The position numbers and the translations under genes are program-made. A DNA stretch of 26,339 bases, taken from the NCBI GenBank assembly GCA_010093515.1, contig MU001682.1, forward strand, positions 942,174 to 968,512. Direction: 5' to 3'. The notes under the pieces were generated by a model. That model was not told the origin of the DNA. It did no database searches and saw only the letters and a list, made by a program, of their open reading frames with translations. Below are positions 1-10,740 of the stretch, piece after piece. This stretch comes from Lineolata rhizophorae (taxonomy: Eukaryota; Ascomycota; Dothideomycetes; Lineolatales; Lineolataceae). Each line of letters begins with the position of its first letter. The first letter of the stretch is position 1.

Positions 1-29
1 CGACTCGGTGATATTGACGACTCGGTGAT
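1..29. repeat. Direct repeat at left edge
   Basis: CGACTCGGTGAT occurs at 1-12 and again at 18-29, a period of 17 bp. The array may continue outside the window. Confidence 0.6.
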
Positions 30-1517
30 GAAACACGTTAGTTTAATTTTATCTCCTTTTACGAATACTGAGCTTTATTGTATATTATCAAGCTCGCATG
101 GCATATTTTAGAAGCCTCATAGAACACATTTCCGGAGTGATACATTTCAAAGATCTTTGGCTGCGGAAGAAGTCTGAATTGTAACTTAAGCTAGAACATA
201 TGGTTCACCCTTGAACATTTTTATAAATGATATAATCTCAAACTGCTTTCCGTCGCTTCGATAATAAAGTTGGTAGTATGCTATGAAACTGTAGATTCAC
301 GTCTCCTAGCGATGTCTTTGGAACTAGCAATGATCAAGCATGCATCGTTGAAATTGAAAGTACAGGAATTGAGAAGTCCTAGAAAAAATGACACTGCATC
401 AAGTTGACGTCACTGCATAGTTGGAATTGGGTAATAACAGAACATGGTCATAAGTGCTGTAGGTAGTTTGGTACCCAGGTAGACACTGATAGATTCACAT
501 GCCTCAGTTAAGGCTACAATGCAACCGCACCACGACCTCCGCCTTGCACGCCACCACCTCGTTCTCCGTTATCATACCAGGTTAGACGAAAGACAGTAAC
601 ACATCACCGACAACAACTGTTGTTTCACGAAGAATCTCACCTCATATGAGGCCCTTCCCTTCCTCTGGCATAATGGCAAAATGGCACAGTGCTCCTAGCA
701 TAGCTGCCCAAACCACTGTGGCGACAAGCGTCGCCGTGAGCCAAAGCCGGCAAGATACCCAAAATTCCAGGTAAGTCGAGAGACACGACGCTCTCGTTCG
801 ATCGCCCTTGCAATCATCTACCTGTAAACTCGCGTTCCGACCACTTGTGATCAATGCTATAATGCGAATCTTTCGTTGACACCTGCGACACGACACGAGC
901 AGCGAATCAAGGTAGTCCTTCCCGGAAACGATCGCCGGGGGACTCAACATCGCCAACGGCGACGAAGCGTTCACCGCGACACTTTCTGGCCTTCAAAATC
1001 TTGCTCACCAGCAGCGACGGCGAGCCTATAAACAATGAGGGGCGTGCTGCAGAGGACTAAGTCGCATTGTGTCAGCCTTATTGCACGCAGTGGGTTGCGT
1101 GCAGCTGGGTGGAGCTGGGGCTCATGATCAAGGACAGCATGCTGAGCGTTGCCGTCGTTCTTTTTGACACACATTTGACGTGTCCACTGAGCTTCATTGC
1201 GCTTCATCTGTCGCGCTTCAGTCCGCTCTATCCATCATGCTTGGGTGTGCCCAATACAGACTTGGGACGATAGGTAATCCAGCTGTTGTTAAGCGCATGC
1301 CGCTTGGACTAATATGATTCCTTTTCACACGAAGCATGCGAGCGCATGGCGGCCAGTAGCCGGCCATTTGTTGAAGGGTCCGCTATCTACAGCTGTCCCT
1401 TTCTGAATATGGACCATCGGATAAATACACAAAATAGTCGACTTGCCAGTTCAACCTCTTAGCAGCCCCACAACAACAGCGCCAATCTATTTTGCAAGAC
1501 AACCCGACATCGCCAAA
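30..1517. other. AT-rich intergenic sequence, no gene seen
   Basis: Open frames here are short, lie on both strands and show no recognisable motif. I see no tRNA-like box B, repeat array or transposon terminus. Confidence 0.5.
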
Positions 1518-1549
1518 GGCATCACGTAGGAGCGGCATCACGTAAGAGC
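1518..1549. repeat. 16-bp tandem duplication
   Basis: GGCATCACGTAGGAGC at 1518-1533 is followed directly by GGCATCACGTAAGAGC at 1534-1549, with one mismatch. It looks like a local duplication. No flanking element is visible. Confidence 0.75.
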
Positions 1550-4238
1550 ATTGGACATCCGGCGATGGTTCAGCCTCTTTCAATAATATCGCCATCCACA
1601 CAGGATTGCATATCGATTACGAGAGCGTCTTTGACATGAGGAAGCATAAAATACATGAGAAGTAGCAGTGTGGCTGCTGTCGATATGGAGTTCTCGAAGT
1701 CCTTATCGCCACATTAGTTGAAATTTCATCGGGTTGTGGTTTCTGTCGATTGTCATGGCGGATCAAGCATTTTAAAAGTCAACCCATCTTTTTGCAAGCA
1801 TTTGGTAGTCAGCTGCGCGATCGATCACACTGGCTACACCATATGGTTTTCCCTTGCGGTTAGAAAATTTCCGAGGGTCGTTCTGAACTCTAGACTACAA
1901 TATCGAATTAATCATAGGCCAGTGGAGCGATCCCGCTAGCACTACCTAATATAGATAAGCCCACCATTGTGTGCGGTTTAGATGGAGGATCATCGGCTGC
2001 GGAAAGGAAGTTGAGGATACTAGGATAGAAACGGAAACCGAATGATGATATATGCTGACTTTGCGTACCGGTGATGCCTATATTTATTTACCACTGCGAA
2101 TAGACATCTCGTCATAGCCAGAGCTTGTCGATCATTTCTTAGCTCTGGAAAACTCAAATAGTAGCAGCAGCTGGTAAAAATCTTGCCAAATCTCGAAGGT
2201 CATCTACAAGAACAGGTCACATTGTAGAACCTAGAGCTCTTAGACTACATGAACTATTAAGAACGGTCTAAGGTTGAATAATGAATAAAGCCCTAGTATA
2301 TTGGTCAGAATCGTGTAGCAGTAGACGTAAGAGTTAGTCGCGGGACATGCAGTAAGTAAGTCAACACTTAAACATATCGTGCTAGTTGTTTAATGAATGC
2401 ACAAGTGCGTCCCGAAGCCTGATTTCTTGCTGCACTGGCTCTGTCGTGGCATCAAATTATATTGTGGATAGGGCAAGTACCGAATTTGGAGTTCTAGCCA
2501 ATTGCTTAAGTACCCCATTTCCGGTCTGCAATCACCATTTCTAATGTAGCCAACTTGACCGTTCCTATTTCGAAATATTCAGTAAATAGTGAAGCATTCA
2601 CTGCGGCCGGAACGAACTCCTGTACACCGTAGGATAGAAATTAAGGTCTTAACCATGTCGTGAAAGCTATATTTGGTAAGAGCGCCATCGTATCTTGTGG
2701 ATATAAGTTATCAAGCATTACCGGGCATGAATTGGTCTCCTGACACCTGATAAATATACCTGTGGCAAAACGAAGTAATAGGATCAAACGTTGAGCGACT
2801 TGACGCCTCATCCAGCATGCAATCACTTTTGCAATACGATGTGCCACTGTCACTAAGTAGAGGCGGTCGATCATACCCTCGTATATCATTTCTTCTATAT
2901 TACTAGTATCCTTCATGCTTCGTCGAATGCCTGCTATCTGCAACAGATGACGACGGGTGTACGTTCCACCTAGTCTTGTGCTTGCATGGTCCGACGGTGT
3001 CGCCAGCTTTGTTGGTTTCTTCGTCGAGACCATAGGCATCTTTGTTCGCAGTAAGGGGCGGAGAGACTGCATTCCACGCATCTCGCGCTTATTGGCGTCA
3101 CCAGTGTGGTCAGCTTAGGTAGTTGCAAACATCAGAAGGTAATGGAGATATGTATCGGATTTTGCCGCCTACCATACGCTTGCCTAGGCCATGGGGAGAC
3201 ATCCCAATACGTCTTGCGCCTTGTCTTGTCGCTAATCGTACGCTTATGCTAGATCGTGACCGTAATAGAGATTCGTAGGCTCCAAGGAGCGCTGAAAACC
3301 AAACAGTGTTAGCATATATATAGTTCCTAGCCGGCAGCATCGCACTGAAGTGCGATACTGTGCCAGTCTTTTGGCCAAGTTGGTTAGCTACAGGCTAGGG
3401 TACGCTAGTCCTAACAAGCAGAGGCTGATGAACAAATCGTATAGCTAAATAGCTGGGTGCTCACGTCGTAGTGTGTTAGCAGTTTGGGTTCTGCGGTGAT
3501 TGCTGTGAAAAATGTGGTAAACAAGCGCCAACTGTTTACCTGCAGGCGTGTGCACTCTGTCACGTGCGAGGGAAATGACCGCTCCGCACTGGCTTTGGAA
3601 AGCAAGGCTTGACGAAAAAGGACATTGAGTCTCTTAGGTCAAAAGTTTTAATACGCCCTAATATTTTTACGGTCCGAAGGTCTAAATGAATTGCATTTCG
3701 GTTGTTGTCACTACCAAAATTATAGGGTATACGAAGAATGAGCCAAAGATTGAGCCAAATAGAATCCGTTGGGCATTGAGCACCTCCAAAAGTGCATTTT
3801 CGGGCACAGAGAGACAACTAAAGGCGATGCGGATATCTGTCAGCAGATGGTTCACTAAATTCTTGCGTAGTAATGATATTCAAGCAACATCGCACCGCTT
3901 TACTGATTTGCCCTTTCAGGCGGCCCTCGTCTAGCCTTGCGCAGTATTTTGCAGTGATGCCTTGGGGGGCCGTAATGCTTCGTTGAAAGTCGATGTCTTT
4001 GTAAATCACTGCTTTAATACGTAGCACTGCATAGATCAAAATCATTTATGCTAAATAGTAACGCTTTGCTTAGTTATATTTCAAAAGGCCTCCAAGTGCC
4101 TCCACGCCATAATAAGGCGTGACGGTTACAACGCCGGCTGGGGCTATCTGAAAGCAGGTTTACTGACTTTTGTATAGATCACCATTGATATTTTGCTAAT
4201 TACTGCGCTTAGGACACAATTGCGAAGTATCACAAGTT
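1550..4238. other. AT-rich intergenic sequence, no gene seen
   Basis: Only short open frames of composition typical of chance occur here (the longest is about 146 codons at 2641-3081 on the minus strand). None has a recognisable domain, signal peptide or plausible spliced continuation. A 6-bp stem CACGCC/GGCGTG with a 7-nt loop lies near 4100. Confidence 0.45.
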
Positions 4239-4253
4239 CCACGTTTCACGTGG
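4239..4253. repeat. Perfect hairpin CCACGT-ttc-ACGTGG
   Basis: Arms at 4239-4244 and 4248-4253 are perfectly complementary around a 3-nt loop. It lies 138 bp upstream of the TATA box of hairpin tract HD1. Confidence 0.6.
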
Positions 4254-4390
4254 CCCCTAAAGACCTCCCGATAATGTAGTGATACGTTTTATGGCCCCCG
4301 TGGTTAATTGAAAAATAGCGCCAACGTCAAACTTCAAATCTGCCCCGGTGAGGTATGTAACGTGCCCACATTGTTTCTCAACGTCGTGCC

Positions 4391-4397
4391 TATAAAG
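4391..4397 (+). promoter_or_regulatory. TATA box upstream of hairpin tract HD1
   Basis: TATAAAG is followed about 30-50 bp downstream by a pyrimidine-rich stretch and then by the first stem-loop of HD1 at 4440. The spacing fits an RNA polymerase II start around 4420-4440. The assignment rests on position only. The GAAACTTC block found in the 18.5-kb and 19.7-kb promoters is absent. Confidence 0.35.
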
Positions 4398-4416
4398 TTC
4401 TGCATATGGTACATCA

Positions 4417-5426
4417 TCATGCCTCCTCACCTCTACTATCCACATGATGCCTCTCCGCCTGCATCATGTGGCTTTCTCCTTGCATCTTGATGTATCTCAC
4501 TTGCATCAATATCATGATGCTTCCCGACTTGCATCATGATGCCTCCTCACCTCGGCTATCCCCCGCACGCAGCCGAGTATGTCGGCTGGGGAAAGCCATG
4601 AAATGGGAGATCAGCTCCCTCACGGAGACAACAAAAGGAGAACGGCTCCAGGACATATCGTGGGGACCGACTTGAGCACCCACGTCAAAGCGCGTCCCGG
4701 ACGCAAAGCGGGATACAGATCCGCCGAAATACCTGAAGCTGGGACCAAAACTGGATTTAACGACGATTTTCCAGCCCAGCAACCCGGCAAACCCCTTTGA
4801 GCACCTTGGCATAAAGGAGAAAGACTCTCACAACAAATATTCAAGAGAGAACACTTCCGCAAAGGAGACATCCGCAAGGCTTCGAGGGAATCGAAGACCT
4901 TGAACAGATCCCTCCTTCGACAACCGCGGCCATGTTCACCAAAAGAGCATGGCCGCGGTCCAGAAAAATTCAAAGACGCATCGCGGCCCAAAGAGCCCGA
5001 TGGCGATCTTTTCGATTTCATTTCGAATCCGGAGTATCGGAGGGAATCCGGACCAGGAAACTCCGCCAGTACAATAGCATCAAGGAGAAAAGCTTCCGCA
5101 ATGTGGACTTCAACGCCACATGGAACGAGTCGAGGCTCGACGTGGACTTCAACGCTACGTGGAGCGAGTCGTGGTCGCATAGGGCCACGACCTCGACAGG
5201 TCACAATTGCCGGCTAGACAAATAGTCTGACAAAGGAAGTGGCTATAATTCAAGGGCCTCCGGGAAAGAGGGGGTTGTAGCCATCACGAATGGACCGATG
5301 GCGATAATACTTGCTGCGCGACGGCGGCCAAACCAATGGTGCCATTAGGAGTACACTGTGGAACTGGATGGGGGGGCCGGTTGTCGGCCGTCAAAAATGG
5401 GCTCATGAAAGAGCCGTCAATGGCTC
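4417..5426 (+). ncRNA. Hairpin-dense tract HD1, candidate structured non-coding RNA
   Basis: About 1 kb filled with closely spaced, mostly perfect inverted repeats with small loops. The strongest are 4440-4471 (11-bp stem CCACATGATGC), 4570-4588 (7 bp), 4876-4901 (10 bp with one bulged A) and 4923-4959 (12-bp stem ACCGCGGCCATG). Others are 5101-5121, 5129-5141, 5140-5160 and 5168-5191 (6, 6, 6 and 7 bp) and 5375-5389, 5400-5415 and 5411-5426 (5 bp each). A 23-bp sequence is repeated at 4419-4441 and 4539-4561 with two mismatches. Long open frames exist on both strands (4620-5204 minus; 4900-5225 plus), but none has a recognisable domain. I interpret the locus as a transcribed structured RNA starting after the TATA at 4391. 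The strand is supported by the TATA and by one G·U pair in 5140-5160, and remains uncertain. A cryptic protein gene or a decayed element are alternatives. Confidence 0.4.
5101..5171 (+). repeat. Two tandem 39-bp units, each with a hairpin that covaries
   Basis: Unit 1 forms ATGTGG/CCACAT (5101-5106 with 5116-5121). Unit 2 forms ACGTGG/CTACGT (5140-5145 with 5155-5160). Both have the loop ACTTCAACG. The second pair changes from T-A to C-G, a compensatory change. The fifth changes from G-C to G·T, which pairs only in plus-strand RNA. One frame reads VDFNATWNES and VDFNATWSES in the two units, so conservation at protein level is a competing explanation. Confidence 0.75.
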
Positions 5427-7192
5427 GGGGTCCGCCGGGGACGGGGAAGACGGGGCACACTGGTTGAGGAGGTGGGAGAGGGGCGGCGGGTTAAGTGTTA
5501 GAAGAAGGGAAAAGGGAGGACAGAGAAGCGCTAGGTGGCTGCGCGAGAGATGTCTGCGGGGACGAGGATGGGCATTGGTATCCTATAAGATAGAATTGAT
5601 GAGTTGAGCAAAATGCACTTATTGTGAGCTTCCCGCGACGGGACTTTTTGTGGGTGAAGGCGTGATCGCTGTGCGGAAGCCATCTGGCCCTCGAAACGAA
5701 AATTCCCACTGCGGGATGCGGGACTGGGTTCTGCGAACGCGCGGCTCGGCCATACGAGAAATGCCCTAACCAAGGCGCCAAGGAAATTGCTGCGACCATG
5801 GCCAGCCCATTGGGGTAAGTGCTGATGGCAACGACGTTAACCATATCTAGACATTACACTTTCTCGTCTCCTTTTCGCCCACTCTCGCTAACAGTTTATC
5901 TCAAACCAGACTATCCCGGAGCATGCGCAAAGAAACCGTGTTCAAGCCAGTTTGCGCTGCCCTAGTCTTCTCGACTTCATAACGTCGAGCCATCGCCCCG
6001 CTGACCCTCGAGATCCTTTCCAGCCATTTCGCTCCCACACAGTCATGTCTCCGTAGCGTCAACGAAAAGAGCGTACATCGTAGTTCGGTCGCAATTGCCT
6101 TCTCGAATGCGAAGACCCAAGCTTGAGCAGCCTGAAGATCGAGACGTCATGCGCGCCGCTCATCAGCGTTGTCCCAACAATCGCAGAGCCAACGAGCTCC
6201 CGGCCAGGCACGTACAAATACTTGGACTGCAGTCTCAGCCGCGTGACGCTGTGCTCGGAAACGAGATTGGGATTACGACACCGATGTTCAACTTGAGGCG
6301 AAGGAGACACGAATAGGATAGAAGGTGGAGAGGCAAATGGAGAGTTTGGCCGCTACAATCAGACTGGAACGAGAGCCACTATGTTGGCGTAACAGCTGTC
6401 GGAAAAAGTTCTGCTTAGACCCGCAATGTGCTAAGGCAGCGAGACAGAGCGTAGATTATATTGGCAAAGGAAAGGCAATGCACCCCCAAACAAGTTCTAG
6501 TGAGGGAGACTAACATGTCTACATGTTCACAGGAGAGTCCGGATCATGTCCGCTCGTTCGTGGCACTCGCGAACTGCGAAAGTCGTCGCTATCGATCGCG
6601 TGATTGGTCGATTGAGTAGACTAAAGTCGGCGCCGAGACTTTAGGGAACCGTATCCTTGAGCGGGAGGCTAGGAGAACCTAGAGCCTGATACAAAACGAG
6701 AGTGATTCAGGGCTTGAGAGAAGAGCCTGGCATTCCCTGCGTGTTGTTTGACTTGTGCATCACGAAGAAATACAATGTTGTGAGAGGAGAGAATAAAGAA
6801 GGTACATGGTGCTGAGAGAATACCTGGTTGTATATCTTGGCGGAAGCATTGGGAAAGGGAGCAACATTTTGGACAAGTGCGGCTACAAAGCCTCTACCAG
6901 AAGTATTGGAGTATGTAAATGATGGATTAGACTTGGTTTAGATTGCTTGTCTGAAGCTTCCAACATACGGAGTTGTCAGGCCTACTCTCCCAGTCGAATC
7001 GCAAGAGCGGCGAATAGAGGCCGTCGGGCACTAGCGCCCTTCTCCTCAATAGGCCGGCCGGACCTATTGTCCGTAGGACGCAAGTCGACATCAATAAATC
7101 AACTGCCGAAGTTCACGAGACTGACGATGCAGTTGCTTTGTTGCGGCGGCGTCGGCGCCGGAGAAGCTCCTCTCCGGGGTAGTGCCCGAAGA
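5427..7192. other. Intergenic sequence, no gene seen
   Basis: Purine-rich from about 5430 to 5570 and free of the hairpins that fill the preceding kilobase. The short open frames on both strands show no recognisable motif and no convincing exon chain. I cannot identify a gene. Confidence 0.4.
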
Positions 7193-7230
7193 TCACGTGA
7201 AGTCCCGCGTTTCAGGTAGAGCACGTGCTC
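7193..7230. promoter_or_regulatory. Paired palindromic E-boxes
   Basis: TCACGTGA at 7193-7200 and GAGCACGTGCTC at 7219-7230 are two perfect palindromes around the bHLH core CACGTG, 26 bp apart. CACGTG is the classical site for fungal bHLH factors of the Cbf1/Pho4 type. No gene can be assigned to them: the next supportable coding start on the plus strand is more than 2 kb away. Confidence 0.35.
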
Positions 7231-9169
7231 ATCTCGGCCAAATTGTATCGCCGCCGCTCGTCGAATCACCACCACCAGCTCCGCCATCCCCGGCTCCACC
7301 CTTACTCAGTCCAATTATCCCCAAATAGGCCCCCTCTCGCTTCTCCCAGCCCTAAGCCCCGCATCTGCTCCCCGGGCGCGACGCACCTCCTAGCCAGGAT
7401 CCGTCGTGATTTTTGCCCCTCTGGCCATTGCATCATTTCCTGCCGCCTTGTTCTTATTGCATTCCGAGTAGACCCCCTAGGCTTCTGCGGTACCTCCAGA
7501 AATATGCGGCCTTGGGCAGATCATGTTCCTGTTCTTTCTACTCGCGGTGGTCAGCTTCCTATGCGCTCCAGATTGCAGAGCGGATTCCTCTAGGCTGTGA
7601 ATGGGGAGAAAAGGCGACGGTATTATCTCAACCGTAGATCAGATACGAGGGCTATCAACTTTTCTAACGCGTGCCAGGCGGAGCCATAGACGGCAGTTGA
7701 AAAAAAAAAACAGGTTGTTTTCTCTGCCACAAGCATCACCGAGTTCGCAGCAGCCCCATGCTCTTGTTTTTTAATTGCCTCCGGACCAGCCGCATATTGA
7801 CTATCTAACCGCTCTTGGCGCCCCGGCGGCTGCTAAACGCCTCCCTGCGTTTAGCCTACCACTCCGCTCCAATCATATCTCGATGACACTTTCATCCGGC
7901 TCTCTGCTAGCCCTGTCACTCCCGTGATCTCGTTAGGGTATGCTGCGAAAGTGGATGGATGTCCTGCGCCATAGTACGGTCGGCGAGCATTTTGCGCCTG
8001 AGACGTTAATCTGCGCGCTGGCATCGCCATTCAAGCCGACGATGGGATACCACAATAAGCTGCTGTCGAGAATATCCTCTGGGGATCAAGGTCAACTGCC
8101 GAAATCTTTTCGCTTTTATTTTCTTGCTAGGCATGTTTGTTTTACCTCAGCTCACCGCCAATGCTTAGCTCATTTGGTCTCTCTTGAGAAATTCTTTTGA
8201 GAAATTCTCTTCTCTCTGCTATTTTCAACACACCAGACAAAATTTGGTGTAAGTTCTTCACGCATAATGTGTAACCGGATCGGCGGAGCTTGCAGTTCCA
8301 ACCCGTTTTCTAGAACATTGGCACGACGTGCTGCTTAGTAGACGGTGCCTGGCTAGACCTCTCGTGAAGCTAACCTCGCCGGCGGCTAAATTGCTTTTCC
8401 AGGCCGTGTGGTAGGGTAGGTAAATAAACCCTTCTCAATGTCTCATGTCGCGTCCAGGTCGTCGGGACTTCCCAACCTTAATTCGACGATCTACGCGACG
8501 TGTACAGGCGAGATGCATGTACCCATGGATGTCTTGCCGTGATGGTTCCCTCGGTCCCCTACGCCGCTCCAGACCGGGACCCTCAAAAATCTGGCAAAGG
8601 AATGGGATACCTAATCCTCAAGGAAGGCCAAGCTCGTCTGGCTAAATATGGGCCCCGCATGCAACGAGCGGGACGTGCCTAAACGCTGCTCTCGCTAACC
8701 ACGGAAATGGGGTCTCATCATCAACGTTACCAGTCTACATACCTGTCTCTTCAGTCCCCCCCGCAATATGAATGGCCCGGAAAGGAGAATATTACCGTTT
8801 ACAATTGATGAGTAGATGACTGGTCTTCATTGCCCTTGTTTTCTTTGCATAATCGGCATTTGTGTTTTCTACCATTTTCTCAACGTTAAGGTGACGATCA
8901 AGTGCTAGCGACTAAGCAAGGAAACACCATCTCCAGACAACCCATCAAAAAGAAAACTCTTAGTTTGCTTAGGAAGGATGTGTTAGAGTCAGACCGGCCG
9001 GGATGAGGCTGGACTCCTTAGCCTCCCCGTGGGGCAGCTGCTGTTCTGGCATGGCACCCCTACCTCCTTCGATGTCCTAGAACCACCTTAGCAAATTCTT
9101 GATTGCACTCCAATCTATCATTCCGATGCTACACCACGCTTGCCGTCCTGTTGCGACCTCTCGACGGAA
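7231..9169. other. Intergenic sequence upstream of the tyrosinase gene
   Basis: No supportable coding region. A run of ten A occurs near 7700, and a 12-bp direct repeat TTGAGAAATTCT lies at 8184-8195 and 8197-8208. Short open frames, such as 8500-8682 on the plus strand, have no recognisable domain. Confidence 0.4.
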
Positions 9170-9174
9170 TATAA
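9170..9174 (+). promoter_or_regulatory. TATA-like element of the tyrosinase gene
   Basis: TATAA within GGAATATAAGC lies 201 bp upstream of the tyrosinase start codon. It is followed by a pyrimidine-rich leader, as is common in fungal promoters. Confidence 0.4.
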
Positions 9175-9181
9175 GCACAAC

Positions 9182-9343
9182 ATGGCTCGCCCTTTCTTCG
9201 TATTTCTTTTCGCCTTTTCCCCTTTGCCGCCGCTGGATGTTGAACTCTTGTTCGTCGTCGCTTGTCCCGACTCCGTTGACTCGACGTCAGTCACCTTCAT
9301 TCATCCTTCTACCTGGTCTCTGGGTTTTCCGTTCCTTCGTTGA
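9182..9343 (+). other. Upstream open reading frame in the tyrosinase leader
   Basis: An ATG 8 bp after the TATA-like element opens a 53-residue frame that ends in TGA at 9341-9343, 27 bp before the tyrosinase ATG. It begins MARPFFVFLFAF and is hydrophobic at its N-terminus. If transcription starts upstream of 9182 it would be a uORF that could reduce tyrosinase translation. If transcription starts downstream it is irrelevant. It is not in frame with the tyrosinase. Confidence 0.3.
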
Positions 9344-9370
9344 TCGTTGCTCGGATTCCAGCACTACACG

Positions 9371-10712
9371 ATGCGATACCTTAGCGTGTTCCTCGCAACC
9401 ACGGCGGGCGTTAGCGCCCTAGCTACGCCTCGCGCCCCTTCTAACATCGAGCAGCTCATCGCGCGCCAGAAGGCGAGCACGTACGGCGCGGATCGCCTCG
9501 CAGGCCGCGCGCTGGAGAATCTGGTTGAGTACGCGAACCGCGAAGGGACGATCCATAAGCGGCAGGCCGAGTGCACGCCCGAGACGGCCGATGTGCGCAA
9601 GGAGTGGAGCGAACTAACCGACGCGGAGAAGAAGGAGTACATCGCGGCGGTGCAGTGCATCTCGACGGCGCCAAGCATCGGCACGGATGTCTTCTCGGGC
9701 GCCAGGACGCGCTACGACGACTTCGTCGGCACGCATATCGCACAGAGCTTGACGATTCACGGCACGGCGAACTTCTTGTCGTGGCATCGGTACTACACAT
9801 GGCTGTACGAGCAGGCTCTCAAGAATGAGTGCGGGTACACGGGCGCGCAACCGGTATATATATACTTTCTCCTTCTCGAGAGCTCTGCGTTGGATTTGAC
9901 TCTGACGAATTGCAGTACTGGAATTGGGGTATGTGGGCCGAGGATCCTCTTAACTCGCCAATCTTCGACGGCAGCGACACGAGCATGTCCGGCGACGGCG
10001 CCTACCGCGAACATCCCAGCCTGAACATGGCCGGCAAGATGTACAACCCTGCCAACGGTGGTGATTGTATCACTGAGGGGCCGTTTGTTAAGTAAGCGCC
10101 ACTCTTCTCTCTCGTCTACCTGGATTCTCCGTCGCAGTTCCTCGTATCTGCAAGTAGCTGACCACGTCGCCCAGTTTCACTGTCAATCTTGGCCCAGGCC
10201 AGAAGCTCTACGACTTCGTGGCGGACAACCCCGGCGCGGACCACCTGGGCTACAACCCGCGCTGCATCATTCGCGACATCAACAAGGAGGTGTCGATGGA
10301 CTCAACGCAGGACCACCACACGACGGACCTGATCGAGAACTACAACGATATCGTGTCGTTTCAGGACCGGATGCAGGCGGTGCAGCCGGGCTTCTTCGGC
10401 GTGCACGGCGGCGGCCACTACACGCACGGTGGCGACCCCGGCGGCGACTTCTACACCTCGCCTGGCGATCCTGTCTTCTACCTCCACCACGCCATGATCG
10501 ACCGCGTCTGGACCACGTGGCAGAACCTCGATCCGGACCAGCGCACCTACGCTGTCGGCGGCTCCGTCGGCGCCATGTTCGGCGGCTTCGACCAGCAGCA
10601 GCAGGAGGGCACGCTGGACGACCCGCTCGATCTCATGGTCGTCGGCGACACGATTACCATCCGTGATGCGAGCAGCACGCTGGGTGGGTCGTTTTGCTAT
10701 ATCTACACATAG
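9371..10712 (+). CDS. Secreted short-type tyrosinase / catechol oxidase, three exons
   Basis: Type-3 copper oxidase that oxidises phenols or catechols to quinones. Exons 9371-9853, 9916-10091 and 10175-10712 encode 398 residues. Introns of 62 and 83 bp are GT-AG with CTGAC branch points at 9902-9906 and 10158-10162. Residues 1-18 form a signal peptide. Lys63-Arg64 is a likely kexin site, giving a mature N-terminus at Gln65. The CuA ligands are His122, His130 and His139 (THIAQ, IHG, SWHRYY), and YWNWGMW spans the first splice junction. The CuB ligands are His297 and His301 (HGGGH) plus the HH pair 324-325 in DPVFYLHHAMIDRVW. The protein ends GSFCYIYT and lacks the long C-terminal shielding domain of classical fungal tyrosinases, as in the short secreted family that includes Aspergillus oryzae catechol oxidase. 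Thr128 stands where many fungal enzymes have the thioether Cys, and Gly298 where monophenolases often have Asn, so diphenolase activity is my guess. A TTG codon 24 bp upstream is in frame, but ATG 9371 gives the clean signal peptide. No cluster partner lies nearby. Confidence 0.95.
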
Positions 10713-10734
10713 TCGGGAGTAGTGGTATTCCTGC

Positions 10735-10740
10735 ATTAAA
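10735..10740 (+). terminator. Possible polyadenylation signal of the tyrosinase gene
   Basis: ATTAAA lies 22 bp after the stop codon and is followed by T-rich sequence. Fungal signals are weakly conserved, so this is only a candidate. Confidence 0.3.

Noticed and set aside
4620-5225. Open frames across HD1 (194 codons minus, about 100 codons plus)
   Set aside because: Composition is Arg/Ser/Pro-rich without motifs, and the frames overlap on opposite strands. I keep the VDFNATW repeat only as a caveat.
9364-9850. Minus-strand frames opposite the tyrosinase
   Set aside because: They overlap a clear protein family on the plus strand and have Arg/Ser-rich shadow composition.
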